Positions 53,124 through 63,500 of a stretch of DNA of 64,000 nt are shown in pieces; position 1 is the first letter of the stretch; every line of letters starts with the position of its first letter. Below the pieces are notes generated by a model. The model was not told the origin of the DNA and did not search any database. It saw only the letters and a program-made list of their open reading frames with translations. A program made the position numbers and the translations under genes. Origin of the DNA: Naumovozyma dairenensis CBS 421 (lineage: Eukaryota; Ascomycota; Saccharomycetes; Saccharomycetales; Saccharomycetaceae); the NCBI RefSeq assembly GCF_000227115.2, contig NC_016486.1, forward strand, positions 248,001 through 312,000, read 5' to 3'.

Positions 53124-54469
53124 AATAGAGAAGTTTCAGACGGTAGTATTTTTATTGGTCAACTATTATGCTCCCACCTAAGAACTTTCATGTATATGTG
53201 AAAAAAATAGGAAAGGAAAAATATGAAAAAACAATGAAAAAACATTCATACTTAATAACTTACTAATAATATTCATAATATTTCATCTTTTCTTTCTTTG
53301 TTTTCTTTTATACTATTTAGTTAGTAAATAAATCATGGTACTCTTGCTCGTTTTTATCAGCATACCTACCTGGTCTTATACTTTGTTGGGCATACTGTTT
53401 GAATATGCCGTACTGAACCTTATGTTGGAATATGTTCAGTGTGTTAACCTGATTAGAAGTATGTTTCAACTATTATGGAGTTTAACGTTTTATACTTGAA
53501 TTTAGTGTGGCAATCTAACTAAGAAATAAGTTTCAGGTTGTTAAGTAACGGTTGCATATCTTAAAGATATATAAAAAGACGTTAATTTCTAACATTACTA
53601 TCTTAGTAAATTAGCTTGAATTATATAGAGTTAAATAATAGATATAAGCCACCGACTACAATATTACTAATTGTTACAAGCTAGCACAGCTACAACTGAT
53701 AGTATATTATTTATAAAATGTCAAATTTTTAAATGTTTTTTAGTATACCACTAACCTGCTCGAACACATTTCATTGAACATTCTCTTCTTTCTATAGATG
53801 TCTATATATATTAGTTATTATTAATAATATTTTTAAATTAGAACTCAAAGTAATTGGAACAACTTAATATTCTTTGCTTTGGTCTTGACTGTAGTAACAT
53901 TTTCGGTACTAATAATTCATGGTTTTGTATACAATATATATCTATATATAAATTCTCGTCATATTTTGTTTTCAATGAAAGTATTGGGTTTTTTTACTTC
54001 AAAGGCCCCTGTGTTAAGTTTATATTCTATAAATCCTACAAACTTCTTCCTTTGAGGTCTCTCTCTATTCACGAGGATTTTTATCGTTTATATTCCTCGA
54101 TTTTTTGCGACGCATTCTTCACGAAAGAATAGGCTACGGGGCCCTCTCTGTGCGACGCTAAATATCAAGGAAAGCGATTTCTTTTGGGGTATCGAAGGGT
54201 ATTTGTAATTTTGTTACATTATAAAGTCTAGACAAGCCTAATCTAAAACAATCATACCATTCAAGTTATCTAGGAATTATCTATCTTGGATGGTTTTCAC
54301 AAACCTCAACTCACAATGGGATTCAAAGAGTTAAACGTTCAAAAATGGCCTATATTTTTTGTATTAAAAATATGATTTCATTTCCTTTCTTTCCTATAAA
54401 ATATTTTTTCTGTTTCTACTTTATAGTTTTCTAAAATATTAAATAAGTTAAACAACATTCTAAAATAAA
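53124..54469. other. Intergenic region before the secretory-protein gene
   Basis: The first 220 bp repeat the 3' flank of copy 1. The rest is very AT-rich. A 92-codon frame at 53854-54132 lacks convincing coding character. A CTATAAAATA TATA-like box near 54396 probably serves the gene at 54470. Confidence 0.45.
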
Positions 54470-55282
54470 ATGAAGCTTGTAAAACTATCCTTAACTGCTT
54501 TTTGTTTTTCTGTTACTATCGTTTTCTTTACATCCAGCGTAAATGCGGCACCTGTTCCCTTCACGAGAGGAACTGATACTTTCTTCTACATTACATTGTT
54601 CGTTGAGTTTCTTGCCCTTCTTGATGTTGCAATGATGTGTGGCCCTTTAGGGGCAGCTTTCGTGTCCTTCGGTGGTTTTAGTTGTTTATTTGGGTTGTTG
54701 GCTACGTTTTGTGGTTTGATGGTATTTATTCTCAAGGGTGTCAATATTATTGAAGGAACACCAGTAATCATGGGATTGAGCGAACTATTTGAAAATGTGG
54801 GAGTTAAACACTTCGACGAATTTAATGATTTGACGTGCGGTATATTTGATTTCAAGGTGAAGTTATATGGGATTAATGTTGCAAACCAATCCCATTTAAC
54901 CTGCCTTGGGTTTACAACCGGATCAGACTTGTTTCTTCCAAAAGGCACAACCACTGAAATTTGTATCAGTGACTATGCCAAGGAGAAATTGTCAAAATTC
55001 GGTACCAAGACTTCCTGGAAGGATATCAGGAAAATTACCTTGAAATTGAAAGGTAGTAAGGTAAAGAATACTACCCGCAATCCACTAAGATTTGTCAAAT
55101 ATTTTGTTGAGGTGTTTAATGAAGATTCGGAAATACTTATTACTGAACTCAAAAGAGTAGCAGGTATTCTTTCCAGTGAGGCGTGGAAAAATGCTACTCA
55201 GGGCACCATGGAGGAGAAATTTTCCATTTATAGTAGCAAAGAAGAAGGAAAGCTACTATATAGATTTGGGTTCAATAAATAA
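54470..55282 (+). CDS. Unknown secretory/membrane protein
   Basis: This 270-residue protein has a clear signal peptide (hydrophobic core about 7-22, likely cleavage after SSVNA at 26). Two closely spaced hydrophobic segments follow (about 38-58 and 59-89, with CGPLGAAFVSFGGFSCLFGLL). The hydrophilic remainder has possible N-glycosylation sites at NQS, NTT and NAT. Six Cys residues follow the signal peptide. A Lys-Arg pair near residues 228-229 (TELKRVAG) could be a Kex2 site. I do not recognise the family. A signal peptide, hydrophobic segments and a possible Kex2 site also occur in chromosomal killer-like precursors of budding yeasts, but I see no diagnostic similarity and make no such assignment. 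Orthologous neighbours are not evident. Confidence 0.65.
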   Translation: MKLVKLSLTAFCFSVTIVFFTSSVNAAPVPFTRGTDTFFYITLFVEFLALLDVAMMCGPLGAAFVSFGGFSCLFGLLATFCGLMVFILKGVNIIEGTPVIMGLSELFENVGVKHFDEFNDLTCGIFDFKVKLYGINVANQSHLTCLGFTTGSDLFLPKGTTTEICISDYAKEKLSKFGTKTSWKDIRKITLKLKGSKVKNTTRNPLRFVKYFVEVFNEDSEILITELKRVAGILSSEAWKNATQGTMEEKFSIYSSKEEGKLLYRFGFNK

Positions 55283-56287
55283 GCATGTATACCGAACTCA
55301 CATTCTTCATTTTACAATATAATAATATTATAATATAATAACAAAACATATAAGTTTCTCCCTTTTCTTTTTGTTGCCTTCTGAATAAATAAATCTATTT
55401 CATAGAAACGAAGTCTTTGGTTTTGTCGTTATTTTAAGGGAGGTCGGAGTTACCTGTCACTAGGCACAAATATTGTGACGCGACAGACTTGTACATAGGT
55501 AATGGGTAACTAACAAGGGTAACTTGTGGTCTTCTATACTAGCTTACTTTTTTTCTATTTTCGTTACTATCAGCGCAGTAAATTGCCCGAGAAAAGACCT
55601 TTTTAGAATATTATAAGTTTTCAGAAGGAAACTAAAATAAGATATACTTATATTATTATTCAAAATAGGTGTTTATGAACGTGTAAGAAAAAGGCGGTAT
55701 TTAGTAAGAAGGTTTAGTAAAATTAGAAGACGACCTAGATTAGTAATTGCAAAGATTATAAAAGGACTCAAAAGTTGAACTGCAATTGGAAGTAGTTCAA
55801 TTTACGAGGTATTTCTACCTTTTTTTGAGTAAAGAATTTAAGTCTGTGCTTATTTCAACAAAACAATGTAATACAGGAAATAGACAAGGGGAATCCAACG
55901 AATAATATATCATCCATTAATCCGGTCTCAGCTCCCGCTAACCAAGCATCGACCATAGACTTCTCTTCAGACCACATGTCCCAAAAAGGAAGACTAACAA
56001 GCAATGACCTCACGGGTCTAACAGCATAGGTTAGCATGAAGATCATGGGACAACATGAAGATCGTCGGATCAAGATGAAGACCATAGACAACATGAAGAT
56101 CAGCGAATCAAGATGAAGATAGATTATTGGAGGATTCACATTGAAAGATCATGGAAACTATTAATGTCTCCAAATGTATATAAAGGGCAGATCTTGTCGG
56201 TTAATCAAGATCTCCGGTTCAATTGTTAAATATTGTTTTAGAATTTAGGAAAATAAGCGCTAATTTCTGTAAAAAATATGAAAACAA
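55283..56287. other. Intergenic region upstream of tRNA-Thr with 38-bp tandem repeat
   Basis: CAACATGAAGATCRKCGRAT followed by CAAGATGAAGAYCATAGA is present as a unit at 56051-56088 and again, imperfectly, at 56089-56125. A partial unit (GCATGAAGATCATGG) lies just before. A perfect 8-bp stem, AGATCTTG/CAAGATCT, with a 9-nt loop lies at 56189-56213 behind a TATATAAAGG box. The context (tRNA-proximal, TATA plus hairpin) suggests an old LTR, but no terminal repeats could be defined. Confidence 0.4.
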
Positions 56288-56360
56288 GCTTCTATGGCCA
56301 AGTTGGTAAGGCGCCACACTAGTAATGTGGAGATCATCGGTTCAAATCCGATTGGAAGCA
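56288..56360 (+). tRNA. tRNA-Thr (AGU)
   Basis: This is a 73-nt cloverleaf, GCTTCTATGGCCAAGTTGG to GATTGGAAGCA, with anticodon loop CTAGTAA (anticodon AGU, read as IGU). It appears to match the S. cerevisiae gene. There is no intron, and a T-rich terminator (TTTCTTTTTTTG) follows at once. Confidence 0.97.
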
Positions 56361-56589
56361 ATTTCTTTTTTTGTATTTCTCATTTAGAGAATGAAAGATG
56401 AGATCTCGATTTATTCAAAGAACATTAAAGCATTTATAGTAAGTACTTTTGAACAAGAATAGATTCAAAAGCGATGATTGCTAGGTAAAAAATACTCATT
56501 ATTTGTTACTGTTGTTACTATAGGGTTTTCAATTCCTTTTCTCTGCTTTTTTGGACTTATCCAACTACTATTCTCGATAAAAAATACAT

Positions 56590-57600
56590 ATGTCTACTCT
56601 ATTGCAGTTAATGGCCAATTATTATAAGGCAGTTATTGCAAATGAAAAGATATATTATGACTACTTGATACAAGAACATGAGCATGATAAAAATCAATCA
56701 GAGCAATCTATATCTGCACCTTTATCATCATCATCTTTCGCTCCACCTACAACAGGAACAATAACAACAGCGAGTACTACACCAAGAATGATTGATGAAA
56801 CTTTACTACTACAGAAGCAATTGACAACATTAACTGCTCAATTACAGGAATTGACAAAAGAAAATGATCATTTGAAAGAATTGCAAAAATCGACTAAATC
56901 ATTAATGGAAACAAAATTGAATTCTTATAAGAAGAGACTATCTAAAACTGCATTTAATAATAATAATAATAGTAGTAGTAGTAATAATAGTAATAATAGC
57001 CTAAAATTAGACACAACAAGTGGTAAGAATGATAATGATACTGGGTTCCATTTATTATCTCCTATTAATACCAATAGAAATAAATCCAAGTTACCTGGGA
57101 AGAAATCCTTACTTCATAATAACTATAACAGTACAAGTATAAAGGGGAAGGCCGAAAAAGATAAGAATGAGGGCGTCTTTGACGATGAGCCTTCAAATAG
57201 AACAAGCTTACGAGAGGTGTTGAGCAGCGGTAAGCATACTTTATTTGATGACGATGATGAGGAGGGAGAGAAGGATGGTAGTGAGGATGTGAACGTAGAT
57301 ACCAGTGAGAAGAACGACAGGGGGAAAGCTTCGACAGCAGATAGTACAAGTGATGTGTTGTTTTTACAATCATTTAATGATAAATCGAAATCAGTGTCGC
57401 AATCAATCTCGAAACCAACTTCAAATCCGGATTCAAATTCAAAAAGTATGAGCAAGAAAGCAGAGAAAAAGACTGTTAATAAAAGAAAAAATACTGGTTC
57501 AAACAATACGAAGAAAGGTAAGAAAAAGTTGAGATTGATCAGAAAGAAAGTACATCAAAAATTAGATGATAACGATAATGATAACGATAACGACGAGTAG
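56590..57600 (+). CDS. LRS4: Lrs4, monopolin complex subunit
   Basis: The N-terminus, MSTLLQLMANYYKAVIANEKIYYDYL, closely follows yeast Lrs4. It is followed by a coiled coil (about residues 74-120: DETLLLQKQLTTLTAQLQEL, ENDHLKELQKS). The middle is Asn/Ser- and Asp/Glu-rich, including FDDDDEEGEKDG. The C-terminus is very basic (KKRKNTGSNNTKKGKKKLRL), then acidic. Lrs4 pairs with Csm1. At rDNA they support silencing and condensin recruitment; in meiosis I, as part of monopolin, they co-orient sister kinetochores. The length (336, against 347 in S. cerevisiae) fits. The assignment rests mainly on the N-terminal 40 residues and overall architecture. Confidence 0.82.
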   Translation: MSTLLQLMANYYKAVIANEKIYYDYLIQEHEHDKNQSEQSISAPLSSSSFAPPTTGTITTASTTPRMIDETLLLQKQLTTLTAQLQELTKENDHLKELQKSTKSLMETKLNSYKKRLSKTAFNNNNNSSSSNNSNNSLKLDTTSGKNDNDTGFHLLSPINTNRNKSKLPGKKSLLHNNYNSTSIKGKAEKDKNEGVFDDEPSNRTSLREVLSSGKHTLFDDDDEEGEKDGSEDVNVDTSEKNDRGKASTADSTSDVLFLQSFNDKSKSVSQSISKPTSNPDSNSKSMSKKAEKKTVNKRKNTGSNNTKKGKKKLRLIRKKVHQKLDDNDNDNDNDE

Positions 57601-58135
57601 GTGGAGACATCTATGGTACACGCATTAGGCCATATGAATACACTTTATTGGCATATATTTATAGAATAGAAACATAAGAAGAAGCTACTATTATGCGCTT
57701 CCAACATAATCTTCTCATATAAACACAATTACATGTATTACTGCATTTTTGAACCATTATACATTACTTTTTCAATTATATAGGTTGGACAACAAACGTT
57801 GTCGCTTGGGAATTAAGATATATAAAGCTTATACATTATATAAAACTACAAATGACACATTGGATTCCATATGGTCCCATTTTCTCGTTGTAATTTATCA
57901 CTATTATGACCGTCATCATCATCAAAGAGTTTACGTACATATTGTGCGGTAAACATTGATTTTGCGCTGTCTGAAATATTTCTTCTATAAGATGCATAGA
58001 ATACACTACGGCATATAGATACATTGAAATGGATCGATGCTGATAGATGAAAATCTGTTATAAACAGAGAAGCTATTACGCTTTTAGGGGCTTACTTCTG
58101 TGTCAGCTTGCAAAGGTAATAAAACAAGAAGGAAC
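57601..58135. other. LRS4-MNT3 spacer
   Basis: These 535 AT-rich bp hold the LRS4 terminator and MNT3 promoter. I see no further feature. Confidence 0.4.
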
Positions 58136-60106
58136 ATGACCTATGTTTTCAGAATAAGGAGAGCAATCTCCAAAAGTAAATTGATAATTTCCATAACAAT
58201 ACTGATATTACTGTGCCTCATATTTTCTACGAGTGATAAATTGACATCACCTCCCTCGACGCCATCTTCTACCACTACAAATGATATTTCTGACCCAGAT
58301 GCAGGTATTGATAAGACTTACAGGGATGCTCATCCGTTATCTGTATTCGCAACCATTCATAAACGTCGTCACAATTTGATTAAAGGACAATCTTTATTAG
58401 ATAAATTCTTACTATCAAAAATGAAATTTAATTCATTCGAAGAACAAACTTTATTGCATTGGTTCAATAAGGATACTCAATCAACCAGAATTAACCAATG
58501 TAAATATCTCATTGCAACACAGTATAACGTGGAACCAAATTGGAATAACGATAAAAGTTGTAAATTTTATTCCATTGAGGAAATAGATGATATGTTCGTC
58601 TCTACATTAGCTGAAAGATTAAGAATCTTCGACTATTGTTTTATCTCTGGGAAACTAAAAATGAGCCAAGTGTTTACTGGTGATTTACCATTGAAAGATA
58701 CTTCTATTAAAGTTGATTCTTTCGATTATCAAAAAAGATTATTCCCATATCTTTATAACAACCTAACTGATTATTTAAATCAAGATATCATGTGGCCGAC
58801 CATAATTGATCTATCGTCTTCTGAATCTCCATCTCCTATCGACCAAGCATCAACAATTGACGATTTTTTAAAAGAAGAAGGGATTGATAAACATACTTTT
58901 AACTCAGAATTTTGGTATTATTACACACAAAAAATGTCAATGGGGAAAGGGATAGTGGTTACAATGAGCGAAGGGGATTCTTATATGTTTAAAAAACAAT
59001 TAAAAGTTCTAGACCATTTAAATAATGAACTCCCGATCCAGATTATTACCAAAGGTAATGAATTTAGCACTGAGTTCATAAATGATTTATCTAACTTCGT
59101 TCAGAAAGAAACAAAACAGAAAGTTGCAATACTAAACATATCATCAATGTTAGATCCGGCCTTCGCTGATAAATATATTGTTAACTTCTATAACAAATGG
59201 TTGGCTGTTATTTTCAACACATTTCAAGAGATTATAATATTAGATGCGGATGTCGTACCATTTGTTCCAATTAATGACTTCTTTGAAGAAAAAAAATTCA
59301 AAAACTCCGGTATGTTGTTATATAAAGATCGATTAATGGTTAACGAACATACATTTTCATACTGTATTGATTCAATGAAGTTTCTTGAACCATCATCTTT
59401 AGAACTGAAATATTTAAATACAAAATTATTGGTCGATTCAAATACCGAGATTGCTATACCACCTTCGTCAGAGGAACTCTCCGTATATTATAACTTCTTC
59501 AAAAACTTGAGATTGCATCATATTGATAGTGGTCTTGTAGTGATTAATAAACAGGAAAAATTAAATGGTCTACTATTATCATTTGCCTTACATTTGGACG
59601 GGAAATTAAGAAGGTGCGTTTATGGTGATAAAGAATTTTTCTGGCTAGGTCAATTGTTTATTGGACAAGATTATTCTATCTATTCAATGGATGGTGGTGT
59701 ATCAGGTCCGTTAGGAGAGACTAACCCAGATGGGAAAAATAGCGTTGCAAATGAACATTATATTTGTTCCGCTCAAATTTCTCATGTTGATACTTTAGGT
59801 AATTTACTATGGCAAAATGGTGGATCCAATTTTTGTAAAATTCCAAATGCTGCAGATACTGATTTCCAAAGAAATCCAGATTATTTTAAAGAAAGATATC
59901 GTGAAGTTTCGAATTTGAGAAATCTGTATGCCTCTCCTGTGAGGTTCGATGGAGTTATTATCCCTGATGGATCGAGTAATCCATGGGTTCAATTAGAAGA
60001 ATGCTCACATTTTATGTATTGCGGTTACTATTCAGACGATAACCATCAAGATATGAAACTTGATTCAGGGTTTATGAAAAAATTTAGTAAAGAAAAACTT
60101 CCTTAG
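58136..60106 (+). CDS. MNT3: Mnt3-type alpha-1,3-mannosyltransferase
   Basis: This 656-residue Golgi type II membrane protein has a short basic cytoplasmic tail (RIRRAISKSK), a membrane anchor (LIISITILILLCLIF), a Ser/Thr/Pro stem, and a lumenal GT71 (MNN1-family) domain. The domain contains GIVVTMSEGDSYMF, the metal-binding DAD in FQEIIILDADVVPFVPINDF, HHIDSGLVVINKQEK, YGDKEFFWLGQLF and ISHVDTLGNLLWQNGG. The family adds terminal alpha-1,3-mannose to O- and N-linked glycans. The frame is open to a GTG at 58100, but the first ATG is 58136. It is convergent with the PDR11-type transporter, as MNT3 (YIL014W) is with PDR11 (YIL013C) in S. cerevisiae, which decides for MNT3 over MNT2/MNN1. Confidence 0.9.
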   Translation: MTYVFRIRRAISKSKLIISITILILLCLIFSTSDKLTSPPSTPSSTTTNDISDPDAGIDKTYRDAHPLSVFATIHKRRHNLIKGQSLLDKFLLSKMKFNSFEEQTLLHWFNKDTQSTRINQCKYLIATQYNVEPNWNNDKSCKFYSIEEIDDMFVSTLAERLRIFDYCFISGKLKMSQVFTGDLPLKDTSIKVDSFDYQKRLFPYLYNNLTDYLNQDIMWPTIIDLSSSESPSPIDQASTIDDFLKEEGIDKHTFNSEFWYYYTQKMSMGKGIVVTMSEGDSYMFKKQLKVLDHLNNELPIQIITKGNEFSTEFINDLSNFVQKETKQKVAILNISSMLDPAFADKYIVNFYNKWLAVIFNTFQEIIILDADVVPFVPINDFFEEKKFKNSGMLLYKDRLMVNEHTFSYCIDSMKFLEPSSLELKYLNTKLLVDSNTEIAIPPSSEELSVYYNFFKNLRLHHIDSGLVVINKQEKLNGLLLSFALHLDGKLRRCVYGDKEFFWLGQLFIGQDYSIYSMDGGVSGPLGETNPDGKNSVANEHYICSAQISHVDTLGNLLWQNGGSNFCKIPNAADTDFQRNPDYFKERYREVSNLRNLYASPVRFDGVIIPDGSSNPWVQLEECSHFMYCGYYSDDNHQDMKLDSGFMKKFSKEKLP

Positions 60107-60592
60107 CGAATGAAATATCCGAAATTTGGAATAAAGCCTAATGGCATATTGGCTAGAAACTGATTTTATTACTTAATATAATGGTCTCCTCGGAAGTATT
60201 TAATATATAGTTTATTTTATAAATGGATAATGTAATATATGGGTAAAAGGAGAAAAAGAACATTTTCCAATAAGTCTTTCTCCATGATGAATACTACTCA
60301 CAACAGCTTAACAAAAATTTGTGTCATCAAGGTAATAAATAATCAAATGAAAAAAAAATATTCTTTTTTTATTAGAACGTAACGTTACGTATGTAAAATT
60401 AATTAATTAATCGATGAAGTAAAAATGTAGAAAAAATAGAAACGGTTTATTAGTTATATGTTACAATGTTTTTGTGGAGTTTATTTGAATGCCAAAGTGG
60501 CTATGAAAATTGTAATAAAAAAATATGGGTATTTAGGAAGAAGAAAAAAAAGTTGCAGTAGAGGAACTGAGCTGGAAAAGAGTATTTGAGAA
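60107..60592. other. MNT3-PDR11 convergent spacer
   Basis: These 486 AT-rich bp lie between convergent 3' ends. They include TTAATTAATTAAT near 60400. I see nothing beyond the presumed terminators. Confidence 0.4.
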
Positions 60593-63500
60593 TCATTTCT
60601 TATCATCTTCTTTTTCTAAGATAACGGTAGTTGATGATTCTTCGCTCTTTGGATTAGATCTGAATAAAGATCTGCCTGGAATACATTTCATACAATAAGC
60701 AAAGACTATTGGCCAGATCTTCTTAACATAAGTTAAATAGAAACCAATGAACATACAAACAAAATTGAAAACAACAAATGCACATTCAATACCGAAATTT
60801 CTCCATCTGTTATGGTAACTCATATTTTCAACGGCTAAGAAATCATCACCAACAGTATAAGTACAATAACCACAAACAGTAAACGTAGCTGGATTATGTA
60901 AATATCCACCATATTCATCAATGTAATCTTTCATAAACTCACCACAGTTTTGACCCATTAAAGGTTGCCCTGGAACCATTTCACTGACACCACAATTAAC
61001 TGGTCTATCATGAAGCAATAAACTGGTAAAAGTGTCAATAAAGTAGGTGTAAGGTGAAACTCTGTACATAAATTTCCAGAAACCAACAAATAAACTATAA
61101 GGCTGCATAACACCACAGAAAGAAGCAGTGAAACTATAGAAGAATGCGACGAAAACAGCAGCAGTTTGCAAATCTGGAGAACTGTATAATAACCATAAAC
61201 CGAATGTTAAGTAGTAAGCACTAAATAAAATATAGTTGAAATAGAAGACACCAGCAATATGAGGAGAATTATCGAACCCACAACAGAAGTAACAACATAG
61301 GAAGAACAAAGTAGAACTACCAACAGCCAATGGCAACTCAATTAACGTTTGAGATAGAAGTAAAATGGACCAATGGTATGTGTTGGAACTTGCTTCTCTA
61401 GCAAGGTAGACGTCTTTAGATTGCAAAGCTTTATCTTGAACTTGATTAATCAAAGGAGAAGAAAGACATAAATTCATGAAAGATAAGAAAATAGCGTTTT
61501 GAAGACCAGAGATATTACGTTTAGTTCTCCAGAAAGAGAACCCAATGAAAAGACCGGCACCAGCGTTTAAGATGAATTTGGATGAAACGTATCCGACATC
61601 TCTCTTTGTACACAAATATTGTCTGTGCATAATAACCCTTAACTGGTTCATATAAGATGGTTGACTCCAAGCAAACTGAGCAAAATCGATACCTTCTTTA
61701 CGAGCTTGTTCTTCTAAAGTTAAAACATTCTTATCGACTTCGATTCTTTCGCGAGATTCTGCCCATAGTCTATTCCAAGGTAATGACGATCTAGGTTGTA
61801 CAGTACCATCTTCATTCTTTTGAATACCACCAACGACGTCAATGACAAAGTCGGCGGGATTTTCAGCTTCTTTATCAAAAGATAATGTTTCATCACGGGT
61901 AACAAAATAATCACAAGCATCATTAATTGGACCAAAGAAAACACATTCACCACCTCTTTTTAATAGGTAGATATTATCAAAGTAGCTGATAACACTCTTA
62001 CTAGGTTGATGGATTGTACACAAAATAGCTTGACCTTGTTGAGATAATTTCTTCAAAAATTGAACAATGGTTAGAGCAGCTTCAGCATCTAAACCAGAAG
62101 TAGGTTCATCCAAAAATAATAATAAGGACGGCTTAGTAACTAACTCGACACCAATAGACAATAACTTTCTTTCAGTTGGGGATAAATCAGCAACTAGCTT
62201 GTTAGCAGGTAACTTTAATAAATTAGCAACTGTACTTAAATATGCTTTATCACCGTCACCTCTCAAATTACATGAAATTTCCAAGGATTCTTTCACAGTT
62301 AATAATTCTAAATGAACATCTTGTTGTTGAACGAAACCAATACTTCTTCTGAAAGCATCAATATTAGTCAATGGATTACCATCGATCAACAATTCACCTG
62401 TAACAACACCAGTGGTTACTCTTTGAGATAAAACATTCAATAAAGTGGTCTTACCGGCACCAGATTCACCCATAAGAGCGGTTAAACCGGAACTAATGAA
62501 ACCAGAAACATCGTTGATCAATCTCTTATCACCTTCGACAGTATAGTTAATGTTTCTCCACGAAATGACATGTTTTTGAGTTTCTACGGCCTTAGTTTTG
62601 TCATGTTGAGAAGTAACAGGTTGTTTACCAATAATGGATCCATCTTCTGGAACGCTCGAAGTTAAAGACAAAGATGAGGAGGAAGATGCGGAGATTGGAC
62701 GTTTGTCTGTAATATTATCGTAAGTATCCATTTCGTATTCTTCAACTGTATCCTTACCTCTGAATGGATTAAATCTTTGTAAATAGGCAGACCAAATTTG
62801 TAGGTTCCTTCTTGTATATAGCGGGGTAATATATTCTGAAACGAACAAGGAACTGAATAAGTTGAAACATAAGAACCCAATAATGATACCGAAATTTCTC
62901 CAAACATGATGATAGGTATATTTCAACCCACTCCTTAAATAATCTTGGCCTCTAACATAGTTGTTACCTAATGTAGCACCTTGCCAAGCACAAGCTTTAT
63001 GAGCGAAAGTTATATTATTATAAGTTGGACCTCTTGGAATAATACTTTCTGTACAATCCAATTTCATATCAAATAATTCATTACTTAAGATAGCTTCCAT
63101 GGCAAACATAGCAGGATTTAAGTAAGCGATCCAGACGAACCATGGATGCATATCTTCTAAATGAATAACATAAGAGGCATACATGGCAATAGCTAACAGT
63201 AGGATACCAGCTAATAAATTAGCAAACGCTAAAGTTGGACTTAATAAAGCAGTTAAATTGAACAGAGACACCATACAGAAATTGTAGAACGATAAGAATA
63301 GTAAGAAAATGAAAAATCTTGCTGCATCGTATTGAAGATGAGCTAAGAAATACAGAATAATAGAAAAGATAACGACTAAAAGGAACTTAAACATGTAGTC
63401 ATAAATCGTGGAGGCCAATGTTTCGACCCAACCGTAATAGAAATGTAATTGAGTATGTTTGACAATGACACTGTTTCTTTGGAAAGTTGATGGCATATCA

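Noticed and set aside
55855..56139. 94-codon minus-strand frame near tRNA-Thr
   Set aside because: It starts at GTG and runs through the tandem repeat; possibly part of an old retroelement but not supportable as a gene.
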